DNA from: a virus
DNA: 21,180 bases
Direction: 5' to 3' (one strand)
Virus record (IMG/VR): IMGVR_UViG_3300044695_002543
Location: 1 to 21,180 of that record
Shown here: piece after piece, positions 1 through 6,584 of the stretch
How the letters are laid out: each line of letters starts with the position of its first letter
How positions within the stretch are numbered: the first letter of the stretch is position 1
Made by a program: the position numbers and the translations under genes
The notes under the pieces: model-generated
Seen by the model: only the letters and a program-made list of their open reading frames with translations
What the model was told of the DNA's origin: nothing
The model's database searches: none

Positions 1-146
1 TGTGGAGTTTCTCTATAAAAAATATCCACAGGACGATCACTTATACTAAAATCTGTGGTACAAACATAATTAATATGCACACCATCCTTATCGGAATAAT
101 GCTTGATAACCTTATCGGTATTTGTAACTGGAAAGTGCTTAATCAT
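1..146 (-). CDS. Partial hypothetical protein, N-terminal 48 residues
   Basis: An open frame runs from an ATG at 146 off the left edge of the window, beginning MIKHFPVTNTDKVIKHYSDK. Its start overlaps the last 8 bases of the gene at 139-345, the same tight coupling seen through this operon, and a GGAAGAAG purine run lies just upstream. I do not recognise a family: the visible part is a mixed, soluble-looking N-terminus with no motif, signal peptide or membrane segment. The C-terminus is outside the window. Confidence 0.6.
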   Translation of the reverse strand, partial: MIKHFPVTNTDKVIKHYSDKDGVHINYVCTTDFSISDRPVDIFYRETP

Positions 147-345
147 CATCTTCTTCCATGTATCTGACTTCTGCTGCCAGATTTTTCATAATATGGGCCG
201 CTTCGTGTAGCCAAGCTTCCATATCTTTTTTGGATTGAGATTCGTAAAAACCACGCTTACTTTTCATTTTATGATTATAGTGGTCTAGCCACTCATTAAT
301 GCCTTCTTGAATGTAATCTGGTACAAAAGTCCAATCTCTGCTCAT
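139..345 (-). CDS. Small hypothetical phage protein, 68 aa
   Basis: The start at 345 has AAGGA seven bases upstream and lies 2 bp after the stop of the gene at 348-614. The protein is charged, predicted helical and soluble, with an acidic tail (MEEDDD). Residues 43-60 (EAWLHEAAHIMKNLAAEV) resemble the LLHEAAIVMEQLL stretch of the protein at 6791-6991, so the two may share a small helical module. Function unknown. It is the sixth gene of an operon driven from the promoter at 1564-1591. Confidence 0.7.
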   Translation of the reverse strand: MSRDWTFVPDYIQEGINEWLDHYNHKMKSKRGFYESQSKKDMEAWLHEAAHIMKNLAAEVRYMEEDDD

Positions 346-347
346 AA

Positions 348-614
348 TTAATCCTTATAATACTTTGCACAACGAATAAGAAAGTCTGGAAGATTCTTAG
401 AAATAACATAAGGAAGCTGTTCGGAATCGTTTCCGGTTATTGCTCGTCCGATTGCTATTTCAAGGGCCATACGCTTTTCAAAACGGTCATGCTTACTGCA
501 TAGCGAGTACCCAATATTGTACCCGTCTGCACTCTTAACCGCAACTAGAACTCCGCGAGGAATCTTATTCTTGTCACGAACGTACTTAATAATAGTATAC
601 TGTGGAATGTTCAT
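348..614 (-). CDS. Small hypothetical phage protein, 88 aa
   Basis: The start at 614 overlaps the previous stop as ATGA, indicating translational coupling. The N-terminal half looks like a small beta-rich fold (IIKYVRDKNKIPRGVLVAVK), followed by a helical region with the pattern KRMALEIAIGRAITG. No cysteines are arranged as a metal site, and there is no signal peptide. The pattern 'guide the reader: K-x-PRGVLVA...IGYS..C' recalls widespread small phage proteins of unknown role, but I cannot name a family. Confidence 0.7.
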   Translation of the reverse strand: MNIPQYTIIKYVRDKNKIPRGVLVAVKSADGYNIGYSLCSKHDRFEKRMALEIAIGRAITGNDSEQLPYVISKNLPDFLIRCAKYYKD

Positions 615-796
615 TCTTTTTCTCCAATTGTTCTTTGTATAAAACCAGCCAATAACTCTAGATCACTTTCGTTAAAACGTATTGAATAAGGCTCGTTATC
701 AAACGTGTATATCTCAACCAAAAATGGTTTATTTTTTAGATTAGGATTGTGCTGAATACGCACCATACTATCATCAAGATATATTTCGCTAGTCAT
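611..796 (-). CDS. Small hypothetical phage protein, 61 aa
   Basis: This is a 61-residue acidic protein (MTSEIYLDDSMVRIQ...), predicted to be a short beta sheet followed by one helix (ESDLELLAGFIQRTIGEKE). It starts 1 bp after the stop of the gene at 798-1028. The last codons, IGEKE, are encoded by the GGAGAAAAAG that also serves as ribosome binding site for the next gene. Function unknown. Confidence 0.65.
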   Translation of the reverse strand: MTSEIYLDDSMVRIQHNPNLKNKPFLVEIYTFDNEPYSIRFNESDLELLAGFIQRTIGEKE

Positions 797-797
797 C

Positions 798-1028
798 TTA
801 GATAATATCTGCTTTCATAAAATCCATATCCAGATTTAGTTCATCCCAATCTTCTTGCGTAATATTTCCAATTACCACATAATTATCATCAGTAGAATAA
901 TCTTGGTGCTTATCATAGTGGATATAAAAATTTTCCGACAAATTTGATTTCATTTGGTTCAAATCGACAACTAATTCTTGAGCCTCTTTGTGACCAACAA
1001 CATTACTAAAACATTTGATAAGATTCAT
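798..1028 (-). CDS. Small hypothetical phage protein, 76 aa
   Basis: A soluble 76-residue protein with an acidic C-terminus (DWDELNLDMDFMKADII). Its ATG at 1028 overlaps the stop of the gene at 1025-1261 as ATGA, so it is probably translationally coupled. No recognised motif. It belongs to the operon of very small genes running from 1538 to the left edge. Confidence 0.65.
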   Translation of the reverse strand: MNLIKCFSNVVGHKEAQELVVDLNQMKSNLSENFYIHYDKHQDYSTDDNYVVIGNITQEDWDELNLDMDFMKADII

Positions 1029-1261
1029 TTATTGACCTTTTTCTGTGATAGTCTTGTTTCACTCTTTCTTGACTGAGGGGCTTTAGGAATCTTTTTCCAC
1101 ATTTTATCCACAATATTCATTTCTCTAATACGATATGGTCGGCCATCAAAGTCAGCATTTAAGTACCATGACTCTGCAATCTTTCTAGTTTTACAAACTA
1201 TCTCTATGGCCTCATAAATGCTTCCAGCACCATACTCACAAACTATAGCGTAGACTTTCAT
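1025..1261 (-). CDS. Small basic hypothetical protein, 78 aa
   Basis: The N-terminus (MKVYAIVCEYGAGSIYEAIE) looks like a beta-alpha start, followed by RKIAESWYLNADFDGRPYRIREM, a pattern seen in several small phage proteins of unknown function. The C-terminus is strongly basic (KMWKKIPKAPQSRKSETRLSQKK) and may contact nucleic acid; that is inference. The start overlaps the upstream stop as ATGA. Confidence 0.65.
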   Translation of the reverse strand: MKVYAIVCEYGAGSIYEAIEIVCKTRKIAESWYLNADFDGRPYRIREMNIVDKMWKKIPKAPQSRKSETRLSQKKVNK

Positions 1262-1461
1262 TTATGTTCTCCAAAATCTAAATGGTCAGGATTAATAAGG
1301 TCAATCATATAGTCTTTTGTAGCCGCAAGCATAACTTCATCACCACAATTAACGAGAATATCAGTAAGATCGTATACTATTTTATCAACCAACTCACACA
1401 CTTTAGTAAAGTCTGATCGGTCTAAATTTTCTAGTTCCTTTTTGATATTTACTTCAGTCAT
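1258..1461 (-). CDS. Small acidic hypothetical protein, 67 aa
   Basis: The ATG at 1461 follows GGGGAAAAGAA and overlaps the stop of the leader ORF 1458-1538 as ATGA. The protein is acidic and predicted all-helical (LENLDRSDFTKVCELVDKIV), with no signal or metal-binding motif. It is the first longer gene of the operon driven by the promoter at 1564-1591. Function unknown. Confidence 0.65.
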   Translation of the reverse strand: MTEVNIKKELENLDRSDFTKVCELVDKIVYDLTDILVNCGDEVMLAATKDYMIDLINPDHLDFGEHK

Positions 1462-1538
1462 TTCTTTTCCCCAATAGTCTTATAAAGTCCACTAGATAAA
1501 ATAACGTGTTGAACGAAATATAATATTTTAGTTTGCAC
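1458..1538 (-). CDS. Short leader ORF, 26 aa, GTG start
   Basis: A GTG at 1538 lies seven bases after GGAG and opens a 26-codon frame. Its stop TGA overlaps the ATG of the next gene (ATGA), the same coupling used throughout the operon. The peptide is hydrophobic in the middle (ILYFVQHVILSSGLYK). The promoter at 1564-1591 would start transcription about 20 bases upstream. It could be a real micro-gene or a leader peptide that couples translation. A repeated block (CCAATAGTCTTAT, at about 1470 and 1548) provides both ribosome binding sites. Confidence 0.45.
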   Translation of the reverse strand: MQTKILYFVQHVILSSGLYKTIGEKK

Positions 1539-1563
1539 TATTTTTCTCCAATAGTCTTATCGT

Positions 1564-1591
1564 AGTATACCACAAAATATCGTTATGTCAA
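1564..1591 (-). promoter_or_regulatory. Sigma70-type promoter for the 1538-1 operon
   Basis: TTGACA at 1586-1591, a 16-bp spacer containing ACGATA, then TATACT at 1564-1569. It begins two bases past the 3' end of tRNA-Ser and faces the operon of small genes to its left. Confidence 0.75.
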
Positions 1592-1592
1592 G

Positions 1593-1677
1593 CGGAGGAA
1601 ACAGGATTCGAACCTGTGGATCAATTAAGATCGTCGGTTTAGTAAACCGGTGCATTAAACCGCTCTGCCATTCCTCC
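1593..1677 (-). tRNA. tRNA-Ser, anticodon ACU
   Basis: An 85-nt class II tRNA. Acceptor arms pair (1671-1677 with 1594-1600), discriminator G, a three-pair D stem, a long variable arm with a GATC/GATC stem, and T arm ACAGG-TTCGAAT-CCTGT. The anticodon loop reads TTACTAA, giving anticodon ACU (bases 1641-1643), which would read the serine codon AGU. Bacterial tRNAs for this box normally have GCU, so A34 is unusual. The 26-base anticodon arm has one mismatch at its outer pair. CCA is not encoded. Confidence 0.9.
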
Positions 1678-1730
1678 ATTGGGCGGATTTTAGTTTTATA
1701 ACAGAACCCGCAAAACTGTTAGACGTAATA

Positions 1731-1940
1731 TCAACGGCAGCGGCGACAAACTCGACGCTGTTGAACATTGGTTGCGACATTCTTTACAACACGAACTGGT
1801 GCTGCAACAACACGTTCAACAACATTAGAGGTAGCAACTAAAGCATTGCGAACGGGCTTCCTGCACGAACCAACACACTCGCCACCAAAAGATGTTGAAC
1901 AAAGTGCCGCACAAACAATTGCAAAAATAAAACTCTTCAT
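1731..1940 (-). CDS. Small secreted Cys/Arg/Val-rich protein, 69 aa
   Basis: The start at 1940 is chosen because AGGAG lies five bases upstream; the in-frame GTG six bases earlier sits on the ribosome binding site. Residues 1-20 (MKSFIFAIVCAALCSTSFGG) are a typical Sec signal peptide with cleavage near SFGG. The mature part is only about 49 residues, with cysteines near both ends (ECVGSC and CRRCR) and a middle rich in Val, Ala, Asn and Arg (VVAAPVRVVKNV). Small exported proteins with this make-up are common in Planctomycetes. It lies between HNH and tRNA-Ser in the tRNA transcription unit. Function unknown; possibly host-derived or acting at the envelope (inference). Confidence 0.65.
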   Translation of the reverse strand: MKSFIFAIVCAALCSTSFGGECVGSCRKPVRNALVATSNVVERVVAAPVRVVKNVATNVQQRRVCRRCR

Positions 1941-1964
1941 ATACACTCCTTTTAAAAAAGTAAA

Positions 1965-2339
1965 TCAACCAAACAAATTTTTATGTAAACCACCGTGAAC
2001 TTCTCTATGGCAATTAGAACACAATAAGATACATTTATCTAATTCATTTATCAATAGATCTTTATTCTTTTCCCAAGATGTAGAATTGAATCTGCTAAAA
2101 GCTATATCTTTGGTTGATGGATCTAAATGATGAAAATCTAATGCTCCTAAGTATTTTGCATACCCACAAATTTTGCATTTACCTCCCCCATATTCAACAC
2201 ATTTTTCTTTTAGTTTTCGTTTTCTATCTATAACGTTTTGTTTATTGCATTCTTTACAATATGATTGTATTTTTCCTTTTCTTGATCCGCTTTTTACGCT
2301 ATACTCTCTATCATTAGTACCACATTTAGCACACTTCAT
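1965..2339 (-). CDS. HNH endonuclease, 124 aa
   Basis: The C-terminal half carries an HNH nuclease signature: CKIC at 55-58, DFHHLDP at 68-74 (the HH being the catalytic and metal region), and LLCSNCHREVH at 105-115, which supplies the second zinc pair and the last histidine. The N-terminus adds another Cys pair set (C3, C6, C28, C31), like a small zinc ribbon that may bind DNA. The start at 2339 has AGGAG seven bases upstream. At 124 aa it is a complete stand-alone HNH protein. Its position between tRNA genes is typical of phage homing endonucleases, which spread by cutting related phage genomes; no intron or interrupted gene is visible around it, so it would be free-standing. Confidence 0.85.
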   Translation of the reverse strand: MKCAKCGTNDREYSVKSGSRKGKIQSYCKECNKQNVIDRKRKLKEKCVEYGGGKCKICGYAKYLGALDFHHLDPSTKDIAFSRFNSTSWEKNKDLLINELDKCILLCSNCHREVHGGLHKNLFG

Positions 2340-2399
2340 TATATGTCTCCTTGGATATAATACGTTGTTCTATCCAAGTATACACATAAGTTTTAAAAG

Positions 2400-2473
2400 T
2401 ACCCCAGATAGGACTCTAACCTATAACCTATTCTTTAGAAGAGAATTGCTCTATACAATTGAGCTACTGGGGC
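2400..2473 (-). tRNA. tRNA-Arg, anticodon UCU
   Basis: A 74-nt tRNA with acceptor GCCCCAG pairing CTGGGGT, D stem GCTC/GAGC, anticodon stem ATTCT/AGAAT and loop CTTCTAA (anticodon UCU, reading AGA). The T arm is ATAGG-TTAGAGT-CCTAT, so position 56 is A instead of the near-universal C. The D loop has G18-T19 instead of G18-G19, which keeps a 19-56 pair as U-A. CCA is not encoded. Co-transcribed with tRNA-Leu from the promoter at 2599-2627. Confidence 0.9.
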
Positions 2474-2499
2474 AAAATTTTTATAAAACCAATTTTAAA

Positions 2500-2584
2500 T
2501 GCCGGGAACAGGATTCGAACCTGCAACGTTTCTAATGTGGGGGATTTTAAGTCCCCGGTGTCTCGCCAATTCCACCACCCCGGC
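2500..2584 (-). tRNA. tRNA-Leu, anticodon UAA
   Basis: An 85-nt class II tRNA. Acceptor GCCGGGG pairs with TCCCGGC, discriminator A; anticodon stem GGGGA/TCCCC with loop CTTAAAA gives UAA (reads UUA/UUG); a long variable arm follows, then T arm CAGG-TTCGAAT-CCTG. CCA is not encoded. It is the first gene after the promoter at 2599-2627, about 8 bp from the expected start site. Confidence 0.95.
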
Positions 2585-2598
2585 GTTTGGCTTCAATC

Positions 2599-2627
2599 AT
2601 TCTACACTATCATCGTCTAGCTGTCAA
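2599..2627 (-). promoter_or_regulatory. Sigma70-type promoter for the tRNA-Leu/Arg unit
   Basis: TTGACA at 2622-2627, a 17-bp spacer with ACGAT, and TAGAAT at 2599-2604. The stop codon TGA of the gene at 2624-3034 lies inside the -35 box. Likely reads tRNA-Leu, tRNA-Arg, HNH, the secreted protein and tRNA-Ser. Confidence 0.8.
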
Positions 2628-3034
2628 GCGTTCTTTAAATTTTCTGTGAGCCGTTTGAATTCTTCTTTGTTTGAATATAGTGGTAGCACAGTAGTTTCAT
2701 CCACATGTGGATTATGCTGCAATCTTAAATCATACAAATCACCGCGACTATTTATTCTAGCAAAGGCCACGGCGTTATTTAAACTCTCTCTCAATAGTTT
2801 GTTTTCTTCTGCTAGTTTAGCCCTATCTTGTTCTGCACTTAGCCATCTGGAACGATCTTCTCTTGCTATAATTCTTGTATTATAGTACGAGGATAACAAA
2901 CTATCTGTCTGTTCCCTCATTTTACGAAGTTCATCCTTGGCATTTAATACATCAAATTCTGTTGGTAACAATCCCTGTTGACAACACTTTAATACATGTT
3001 CTAATGGATTTGAAAATTTTAGCAGTTCACTCAT
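2624..3034 (-). CDS. Coiled-coil hypothetical protein, 136 aa
   Basis: Residues about 30-90 form a long charged helix with heptad-like spacing (LNAKDELRKMREQTDSLL, later LAEENKLLRESLNNA), predicted coiled coil, so the protein may oligomerise. The C-terminus holds a short mixed segment. The start at 3034 overlaps the stop of the membrane protein gene at 3027 by 8 bases. Its stop TGA falls inside the -35 box of the next promoter. It is the third gene of the ligase operon. Function unknown. Confidence 0.7.
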   Translation of the reverse strand: MSELLKFSNPLEHVLKCCQQGLLPTEFDVLNAKDELRKMREQTDSLLSSYYNTRIIAREDRSRWLSAEQDRAKLAEENKLLRESLNNAVAFARINSRGDLYDLRLQHNPHVDETTVLPLYSNKEEFKRLTENLKNA

Positions 3035-3296
3035 GATTTTTTGGTAGATATTTCCTAAATTTTACTGTGATATAAGTCCCAAGAAAAGCTCCAGAAGCTA
3101 ATGGTATAAGATACCATACGTTTTTGGAATAACTCAAAACACCGAATGCAAGTAGGCTATATATGATAGCCGTACAGGTGGATGCTAACACAGCCTGACC
3201 GCGACCTACTGATATTACATATGCTGCATATAAGCAATCTATTATCATATAGACAAAAAATATAGTGACTGCGGTTATGTAACTAAACTCGTTCAT
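3027..3296 (-). CDS. Small three-helix membrane protein, 89 aa
   Basis: There are three hydrophobic segments: about 5-28 (YITAVTIFFVYMIIDCLYAA), 34-54 (AVLASTCTAIIYSLLAFGVL) and 60-79 (VWYLIPLASGAFLGTYITV). The ends are polar and the C-terminus is basic, so it should be an inner-membrane protein. Proteins with the arrangement D-x-LYA..Y, then GQA, then LLAFGVL, then YLIPL..GA.LGTY recur in phages without known function. The start at 3296 overlaps the ligase stop (ATGA). Confidence 0.7.
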   Translation of the reverse strand: MNEFSYITAVTIFFVYMIIDCLYAAYVISVGRGQAVLASTCTAIIYSLLAFGVLSYSKNVWYLIPLASGAFLGTYITVKFRKYLPKNHE

Positions 3297-4600
3297 ATAG
3301 TTCTTTTAACTCCATGTATAATCTTGAGGGTTGGAAATCTTAGACTGATTCCACCATCTTGATTGTTAGTTTCTTCAAAATATTGTACAGTAATTGTTTT
3401 ACCAATAATGTCGTTGGGATTTTGGTAGAAGTGTTGACGCTCCGCTATGGTAAATCCACTTCCAACATCTACATTATATCCCTTGTGTTGTATTGTTACA
3501 TTAGACAACATTTCTTCTTCGCATTCTTGACCGTCTTTGACGTATCTAAATGGCCCAACGCCAATAGCGGTCACGGTATATTCATCATCAAAAAACTTCT
3601 TAACTTTGAGTAGATCTTTGCTACGTTTACCCTTATATGGTTCATCAGCACGAAGCATTACACCTTCCCAGCCATAATCATTGCCTCGCTTAGTCCACTC
3701 AGCAAAATGTGTGTCATCTTTTATTAGTTCTTGACCAAGCACACTAAGACAAGCACAAGTATTGTCTCTCATTACTTCTCGTAGATTATTGTATCGAATA
3801 GAATATGGGCGATTCTTCTCACCTTTTTTGCTATAGAATTCATCGTGTGTAATCATATCAAAAATCTTAAAAGATGGATTAGGAATAGTATGATCCTTCT
3901 TCTTGAGTTGTTTCATTACTCCTTGAAAATCCTCATTACCATCATCGTCAACCAGACAAAGTTCACCATCAAATACTACATTAGTAATGTTAAGAGCCTT
4001 AATACCATCCCTAACGACGCCAAGAGTATCAAACTCTTTTCCCGTGCGGGAATAGAAGGTAGTATCACCATTACTATCAACAATCCCAACGCATCTAGCA
4101 CCATCAATTTTTCTGCTAACATACCAACCGTCCTTCCAATCTACAATTTTAGGCTCATATTTATCTGCCAGAGCAACGCTAAACTCTGGAATATGATCTG
4201 GAATAGCCTTATTGATGATCTTATCGCCAGCACGGGTTTTCAAATCCTTGTCGATAATGCAATGGATAAGTTCCTCATATTCTGGATGATTATCAATAAA
4301 ACTATTTACAGCACCAATAGCGTCATGACCGGTAATTGAACGACTCTTTAGATCGTCCAGCAAATTAAATATATCGTGATATTTTTGTCCACGCAACTGA
4401 TTCTTTTTCTTTAGGTTGTCGCTGGTAACATTGTATTGCCAAAGTGGGTGATATGTATAGAGCAAAATCTTTTTAGTGAACGAAGCTCCAATATTGTTGA
4501 TATTACAATAGTCTTCAATAATCCCTTGCTTATCAATAGTGCTGCTAGTAGCCCTAAGATCGCGGACCATACCCCAAACATAATCAAAATCGTGAGTCAT
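3293..4600 (-). CDS. ATP-dependent DNA ligase, 435 aa
   Basis: Seals nicks in duplex DNA using ATP, probably in phage replication and repair in the cytoplasm. The nucleotidyltransferase motifs are present in order: I, KIDGAR at 164-169 with K164 as the AMP-accepting lysine; Ia-like SRTG at 184-187; III, FDGELC at 210-215; IV, EGVMLR at 312-317; V, LLKVKKF at 330-336. The C-terminal ~90 residues, ending with a RFPTLK stretch, look like the OB domain. Length fits phage ATP ligases with an N-terminal helical domain. The start at 4600 has AGGAG eight bases upstream; an in-frame ATG at 4645 lies inside the promoter spacer and cannot be used from that promoter. First gene of the operon 4600-2624. 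Confidence 0.93.
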   Translation of the reverse strand: MTHDFDYVWGMVRDLRATSSTIDKQGIIEDYCNINNIGASFTKKILLYTYHPLWQYNVTSDNLKKKNQLRGQKYHDIFNLLDDLKSRSITGHDAIGAVNSFIDNHPEYEELIHCIIDKDLKTRAGDKIINKAIPDHIPEFSVALADKYEPKIVDWKDGWYVSRKIDGARCVGIVDSNGDTTFYSRTGKEFDTLGVVRDGIKALNITNVVFDGELCLVDDDGNEDFQGVMKQLKKKDHTIPNPSFKIFDMITHDEFYSKKGEKNRPYSIRYNNLREVMRDNTCACLSVLGQELIKDDTHFAEWTKRGNDYGWEGVMLRADEPYKGKRSKDLLKVKKFFDDEYTVTAIGVGPFRYVKDGQECEEEMLSNVTIQHKGYNVDVGSGFTIAERQHFYQNPNDIIGKTITVQYFEETNNQDGGISLRFPTLKIIHGVKRTI

Positions 4601-4626
4601 CAAATGTTCTCCTGTGTGTACGATCA

Positions 4627-4655
4627 AGTATAACCGACCGCTCAACCTTTGTCAA
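4627..4655 (-). promoter_or_regulatory. Sigma70-type promoter for the ligase operon
   Basis: TTGACA at 4650-4655, a 17-bp spacer, TATACT at 4627-4632. It overlaps the 3' end of the gene at 4642-5331, whose TGA stop lies in the spacer, and fixes the ligase start at 4600. Confidence 0.8.
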
Positions 4656-5331
4656 GGTCATTATACATTTTCGACCGTTCAACGTTAGATTCTTTAGTCA
4701 AGTCTGTGTGATCATAATCCATTATGTCTGTATCTGGAGTAACCCAACGCATATTTCTTTCTGCTGTCCATAATGTTTCATTATATTTACGATGTATAAC
4801 AATGTCTTTTTTCACAGTAAATGATGGATCGTGCATAACTAATCTATTATTTGGTTGAATTGCAAAGTTACCATTATCCATCTTAATAAAGTGTCCACAT
4901 TTATGTTGAGATGGAAATTCACTTAAAGTAAAATCTGTATCGCTGCTATCGCTTGAACTGGCCCAATCTAATGTAAATAGATATCTTCCAGTATACTCCG
5001 CTCTTCTTCGTGATATAAACTTACAAGTATGATTTCGTAGTATAGGATATGATGTAACTGAAATATGATAACTAAAAGAATCCCACAAAACTAATTCATC
5101 TAATTCTTGTTCTGGAGCATCATCTTTCCAACAAAATGCGTGTATTGGCATTCTCCACCAAAGACCGCCATCCTCCATAATAAAATGGAATAGTGGGGCT
5201 TGTGCTGGTATAGAAGTCATACCAAATATATGGCATGGAAATTTCTTATCAAAAGAGTCTTCTTGATTTCTAAGAAAGTTACCTCTTATGTACGCTGAAA
5301 CAACTGGTATTGGAGTATTAAGATATGACAT
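4642..5331 (-). CDS. Hypothetical protein coupled to the DUF1501 gene, 229 aa
   Basis: Not recognised. The protein is soluble-looking, without a signal peptide or membrane helix, rich in aromatic residues and with several Cys and His (HIFGMTSIPAQAPLFHFIME at 34-53, GGLWWRMPIHAFCWKDD at 55-71). The middle alternates beta-like strands, including DSFSYHISVTSYPI and GRYLFTLDWASS. The C-terminus is acidic. The ATG at 5331 overlaps the DUF1501 stop as TAATG with only a weak AAGAG upstream, so translation probably depends on that of DUF1501. This suggests, but does not show, a shared role. It is the last gene of the operon from the promoter at 7774. Confidence 0.75.
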   Translation of the reverse strand: MSYLNTPIPVVSAYIRGNFLRNQEDSFDKKFPCHIFGMTSIPAQAPLFHFIMEDGGLWWRMPIHAFCWKDDAPEQELDELVLWDSFSYHISVTSYPILRNHTCKFISRRRAEYTGRYLFTLDWASSSDSSDTDFTLSEFPSQHKCGHFIKMDNGNFAIQPNNRLVMHDPSFTVKKDIVIHRKYNETLWTAERNMRWVTPDTDIMDYDHTDLTKESNVERSKMYNDLDKG

Positions 5332-6575
5332 TAGAATAGCTCTTTTATTACTTTGCCACTATTAGCAATCTTCATCGGTCTTCCATTCTTAGAAGTAAAT
5401 GTTGTCTCTAACGATATTCCTAAACTTCTTAAAACACTAGCCATCAAATCTTGTGAGGTATATGATTCCCCAATTACTTGCTTACCATCTTCGCTGGTTT
5501 GACCAACAACAAGACCAGTTTTAAATCCAGCACCGCCAACAACAACGCTCCAACTTCTGGCCCAATGATCGCGACCAGCATTGCCATTAATATTTGGTGT
5601 GCGACCAAACTCTCCCATCCATATAATTGCTGTATCTTGCAATAGACCGCGACTATCCAAATCTTCTATTAAAGCACTCATCGCTTTATCCATTTCTGGT
5701 AGTTTTTGATTCTCTAATGTTGGAAAGATGTTATTATGATTATCCCAGCCGCCCAAGTCTACTTCTATAAACGGAACCCCTGCTTCTACCAATCTTCGTG
5801 CCATTAAGCATCCACGACCAAATCCAGTATTACCATATCTTTCTCTTACTTCTGTTGGTTCTTTGGCAACTTTAAATGCTTCCATTTGAGGACTGCTCAT
5901 TAGTTTTGTTGTTTTTGTTAAGACTTTTAGATGATCACTAGCAAAATCTCCCCTATTTTGAGATATAAACTGGTCTTCTATTGTCTTAAGCATAGTTAGC
6001 CTTTGGTTCAATCTATTCATATCTAAACCCATATTAAGATTGCGGATATTGCCATTGCTGTCAACAACAAATGGGGCGTAACTCATACCAAGAAATCCCG
6101 GTCCAACGCTACCGCCACCTACGCTAACAAACGGTGGAATTTCTAATTCTGGGATTTGATCAATTAACTCATGAGATATAACGCTACCATAACTAGGATA
6201 ATCTATAGTTTGACTTGGAACGTATCCAGTATGCATGTAATATCGTCCGCGACCATGATCGGCTTCTCGCGTACTCATATTTCTTACTATACTTAGCTTG
6301 TCCATGTTTTTAGCAAGCAAAGGTAAGTGTTCGCATATTTGAACACCATCAGCACTTGTATCTATTGGTCTAAATGGACCGCCAGTAACTCCACCAGATT
6401 TTAAATCCCAAATATCTATGGTACTTGGTCCACCACTCATCCATAAAAGGATTGCACTCTTATGTCTCTTCTTTAAGTCAGAAGAATTTGCGAGTATAGT
6501 ATTGGTAAAATTTGTTGCTGGAATTGATAGTGCTGAAGTGGCAGCTAAATGTGATAAGAAATGCCTTCTGTTCAT
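5331..6575 (-). CDS. DUF1501 protein with Tat signal, 414 aa
   Basis: Predicted exported protein of the DUF1501 family, which belongs to the alkaline phosphatase/sulfatase-like fold and is very abundant in Planctomycetes; its activity is unknown. Residues 1-30 are a twin-arginine signal (NRRHFLSHLA, then a hydrophobic stretch). Family motifs occur in the usual order: LWMSGGPSTIDIWD at 44-57, a central PSYGSVIS, RERYG near 244-248, ARRLVEAGVPFIEVD at 259-273, GGWDNHNN at 275-282, GEFGRTP at 321-327, AGRDHW at 333-338 and a C-terminal SLGI..NGRP. Length and motif content indicate an intact protein. The start has GGAG six bases upstream. It sits 9 bp after one phage gene and overlaps the next (TAATG), so it is built into the phage operon rather than inserted as a separate cassette. 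Probably host-derived; base composition matches its AT-rich neighbours. Confidence 0.93.
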   Translation of the reverse strand: MNRRHFLSHLAATSALSIPATNFTNTILANSSDLKKRHKSAILLWMSGGPSTIDIWDLKSGGVTGGPFRPIDTSADGVQICEHLPLLAKNMDKLSIVRNMSTREADHGRGRYYMHTGYVPSQTIDYPSYGSVISHELIDQIPELEIPPFVSVGGGSVGPGFLGMSYAPFVVDSNGNIRNLNMGLDMNRLNQRLTMLKTIEDQFISQNRGDFASDHLKVLTKTTKLMSSPQMEAFKVAKEPTEVRERYGNTGFGRGCLMARRLVEAGVPFIEVDLGGWDNHNNIFPTLENQKLPEMDKAMSALIEDLDSRGLLQDTAIIWMGEFGRTPNINGNAGRDHWARSWSVVVGGAGFKTGLVVGQTSEDGKQVIGESYTSQDLMASVLRSLGISLETTFTSKNGRPMKIANSGKVIKELF

Positions 6576-6584
6576 GGAGTTCTC

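Noticed and set aside
1965-2339. HNH inside an intron
   Set aside because: Neighbouring tRNAs are complete and no split gene is visible, so it is free-standing.
2499-2885. Plus-strand frame over tRNA-Leu
   Set aside because: It runs through a tRNA and antisense to a coiled-coil gene.
3845-4339. Plus-strand open frame opposite the ligase
   Set aside because: Shadow of the ligase codons; no signals and an implausible composition.
4601-4645. Longer ligase start
   Set aside because: The ATG at 4645 lies in the promoter spacer upstream of the transcription start; the start at 4600 has AGGAG.
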